From NCBI GenBank assembly GCA_937884735.1, contig CAKZYI010000186.1, forward strand, positions 1 to 5,343: a stretch of DNA of 5,343 nucleotides, given 5' to 3'. A program made the position numbers and the translations under genes. Numbering within the stretch: the first letter of the stretch is position 1; each line of letters starts with the position of its first letter. Below are positions 4,249 through 5,343 of this stretch, one piece after another. This DNA comes from an uncultured Pleurocapsa sp. (GTDB lineage Bacteria > Cyanobacteriota > Cyanobacteriia > Cyanobacteriales > Xenococcaceae). The notes under the pieces were generated by a model that searched no databases, was not told where the DNA came from, and saw only the letters and a program-made list of their open reading frames with translations.

Positions 4249-5343
4249 ATGAATTCATCTTTAAAACCAAAATTTATATTTCGTCGTTTTGTTGGCGTTG
4301 TTGCTAACTTAAAACTGGCTATCATCCTTTTACTAGCGATCGCTGTAGTTAGTATTTCAGGCACAGTGATAGAACAGGCTGAAACTCTAACTTTTTATCA
4401 GCAAAATTATCCAGAATCGCCTGCTTTATATGGCTTTCTTACTTGGAAAGTTATCTTAGCAGCAGGCTTAAATCATGTATACAGTACCTGGTGGTATCTT
4501 TCCCTATTAATACTCTTTGGTGCGAGTTTGACTGCCTGCACTTTCACCAGACAGTTACCTGCGCTAAAAGCTGCCCGTAAATGGAAATATTATCAAAAAC
4601 CCAAGCAGTTTGAAAAATTAGCCCTCAGCGCGGAATTAGATCGAGGTTCGATTAGTTCTTTGATTCCTTTATTAAAAAAGCAAAAATATCAGGTATGGCA
4701 ACAAAACGAATACCTTTATGCCCGTAAAGGCATTATTGGACGGATTGGCCCAATTATTGTTCATTTAGGAATGTTAATTGTTCTAGCTGGGGGAATGTGG
4801 GGAATTTTTACAGGGTTTTTTGCTCAGGAAATGATTGCCAGCGGCAGCACCTTTAAAATTCAAAATATTATTGAATCAGGGCCTTTCTCTAGTTCCCAAA
4901 TTCCTGATAATTGGTCGGTAAAAGTAAATCGTTTTTGGATTGACTATACCAATAGTGGAGACATCGATCAGTTTTATTCCGATCTTTCTGTAGTAAATAA
5001 CGATGGCGAGGAATTAAAGCGAGAAACTATCTATGTCAATCATCCCCTACGTTATGATGGCGTAACTCTCTATCAAACCAACTGGAGTATTGCGGCGGTT
5101 AAAGTGCAGTTAAACAACAGCCCAATATTTCAAATACCTGTTGCTAAGTTAGATACCCTAAATGCAGGAAATATCTGGGGCACATGGATCCCAACCAAGC
5201 CCGATATGAGTTCGGGGGTATCGATGCTAATTAAAGACATGCAGGGTACGGCGTTGATTTATAACCAAGAGGGGGAATTAACCAATGCTACTCGTATTGG
5301 TCAAAGCATAGATATTGATGGCATTAATATCAAATTAATAGAT
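4249..5343 (+). CDS. ccs1: Cytochrome c biogenesis protein Ccs1/ResB, N-terminal 365 residues, runs off the right edge
   Basis: Ccs1 (also CcsB or ResB) works with CcsA to carry heme across the thylakoid or cytoplasmic membrane and attach it to apocytochromes c, such as cytochrome f and c6. The frame from ATG 4249 is open to the window edge. Helix 1 (about 18-38, LKLAIILLLAIAVVSISGTV) is followed by the family motif IEQAETLTFYQQNYPE (41-56). Helix 2 is at about 81-97 (STWWYLSLLILFGASLTAC). A cytoplasmic loop follows with the KWKYY element (111-115). Helix 3 (about 163-187) is GRIGPIIVHLGMLIVLAGG, with His172, a likely heme ligand. The large lumenal domain follows, with NHPLRYDGVTLYQTNW (264-279), the ResB signature, including His265. 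Family members are about 450 residues, so roughly the last 90, including the final membrane helix, lie outside. The gene appears intact as far as seen and contains a HIP1 site at 4336-4343. Confidence 0.95.
   Translation, partial: MNSSLKPKFIFRRFVGVVANLKLAIILLLAIAVVSISGTVIEQAETLTFYQQNYPESPALYGFLTWKVILAAGLNHVYSTWWYLSLLILFGASLTACTFTRQLPALKAARKWKYYQKPKQFEKLALSAELDRGSISSLIPLLKKQKYQVWQQNEYLYARKGIIGRIGPIIVHLGMLIVLAGGMWGIFTGFFAQEMIASGSTFKIQNIIESGPFSSSQIPDNWSVKVNRFWIDYTNSGDIDQFYSDLSVVNNDGEELKRETIYVNHPLRYDGVTLYQTNWSIAAVKVQLNNSPIFQIPVAKLDTLNAGNIWGTWIPTKPDMSSGVSMLIKDMQGTALIYNQEGELTNATRIGQSIDIDGINIKLID

Noticed and set aside
4179..4364. Minus-strand open frame of 61 codons overlapping the start of ccs1
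   Set aside because: It lies opposite the clear ccs1 N-terminus and its upstream region, has no recognisable motif, and the plus-strand frame is strongly supported by ResB family motifs.

Overview
The window looks cyanobacterial. It has four perfect HIP1 octamers (GCGATCGC at 912-919, 1499-1506, 3957-3964 and 4336-4343) plus several near-copies, a low-GC background, and parts of the System II (Ccs) cytochrome c maturation pathway, CcdA and Ccs1/ResB, in the form found in cyanobacteria and plastids. The palindromic and GCTAAT-type intergenic repeats fit a large-genome cyanobacterium; I cannot name the species.

Layout. Positions 1-333 hold the N-terminal 111 codons of an unrecognised minus-strand gene that runs off the left edge. 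Positions 334-602 are non-coding and contain a degenerate palindromic repeat. A small minus-strand gene (603-1001), resembling SRPBCC/START-like cyanobacterial proteins, is divergent from ccdA. The ccdA frame (1160-1897) is otherwise complete but is cut by an in-frame TAA at 1604-1606. The cut separates the first three membrane helices, carrying one redox cysteine, from the last three, carrying the other. A hairpin follows ccdA. Next comes a polytopic membrane protein resembling a GT-C glycosyltransferase. Its open frame starts at a TTG (2190), but the same frame continues upstream through a clear first membrane helix to an ATG at 2034 and is broken only by a TAA at 2055-2057. A nested hairpin lies just after its stop. 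Then come a small HTH (excisionase/MerR-like) protein (3684-4112) and the first 365 codons of ccs1/resB (4249 to the right edge).

Function. CcdA passes reducing equivalents across the thylakoid or cytoplasmic membrane, and Ccs1 with CcsA delivers and attaches heme to apocytochromes c. These two genes form one functional theme. The putative glycosyltransferase and the HTH gene sit between them with no obvious link to cytochrome maturation. The most notable feature is that two neighbouring genes each have a single in-frame TAA in an otherwise well-preserved frame. Possible causes are base-call errors, recent decay, or real translation of split products; the sequence alone cannot decide. I see no tRNA, rRNA, CRISPR array or transposase gene.
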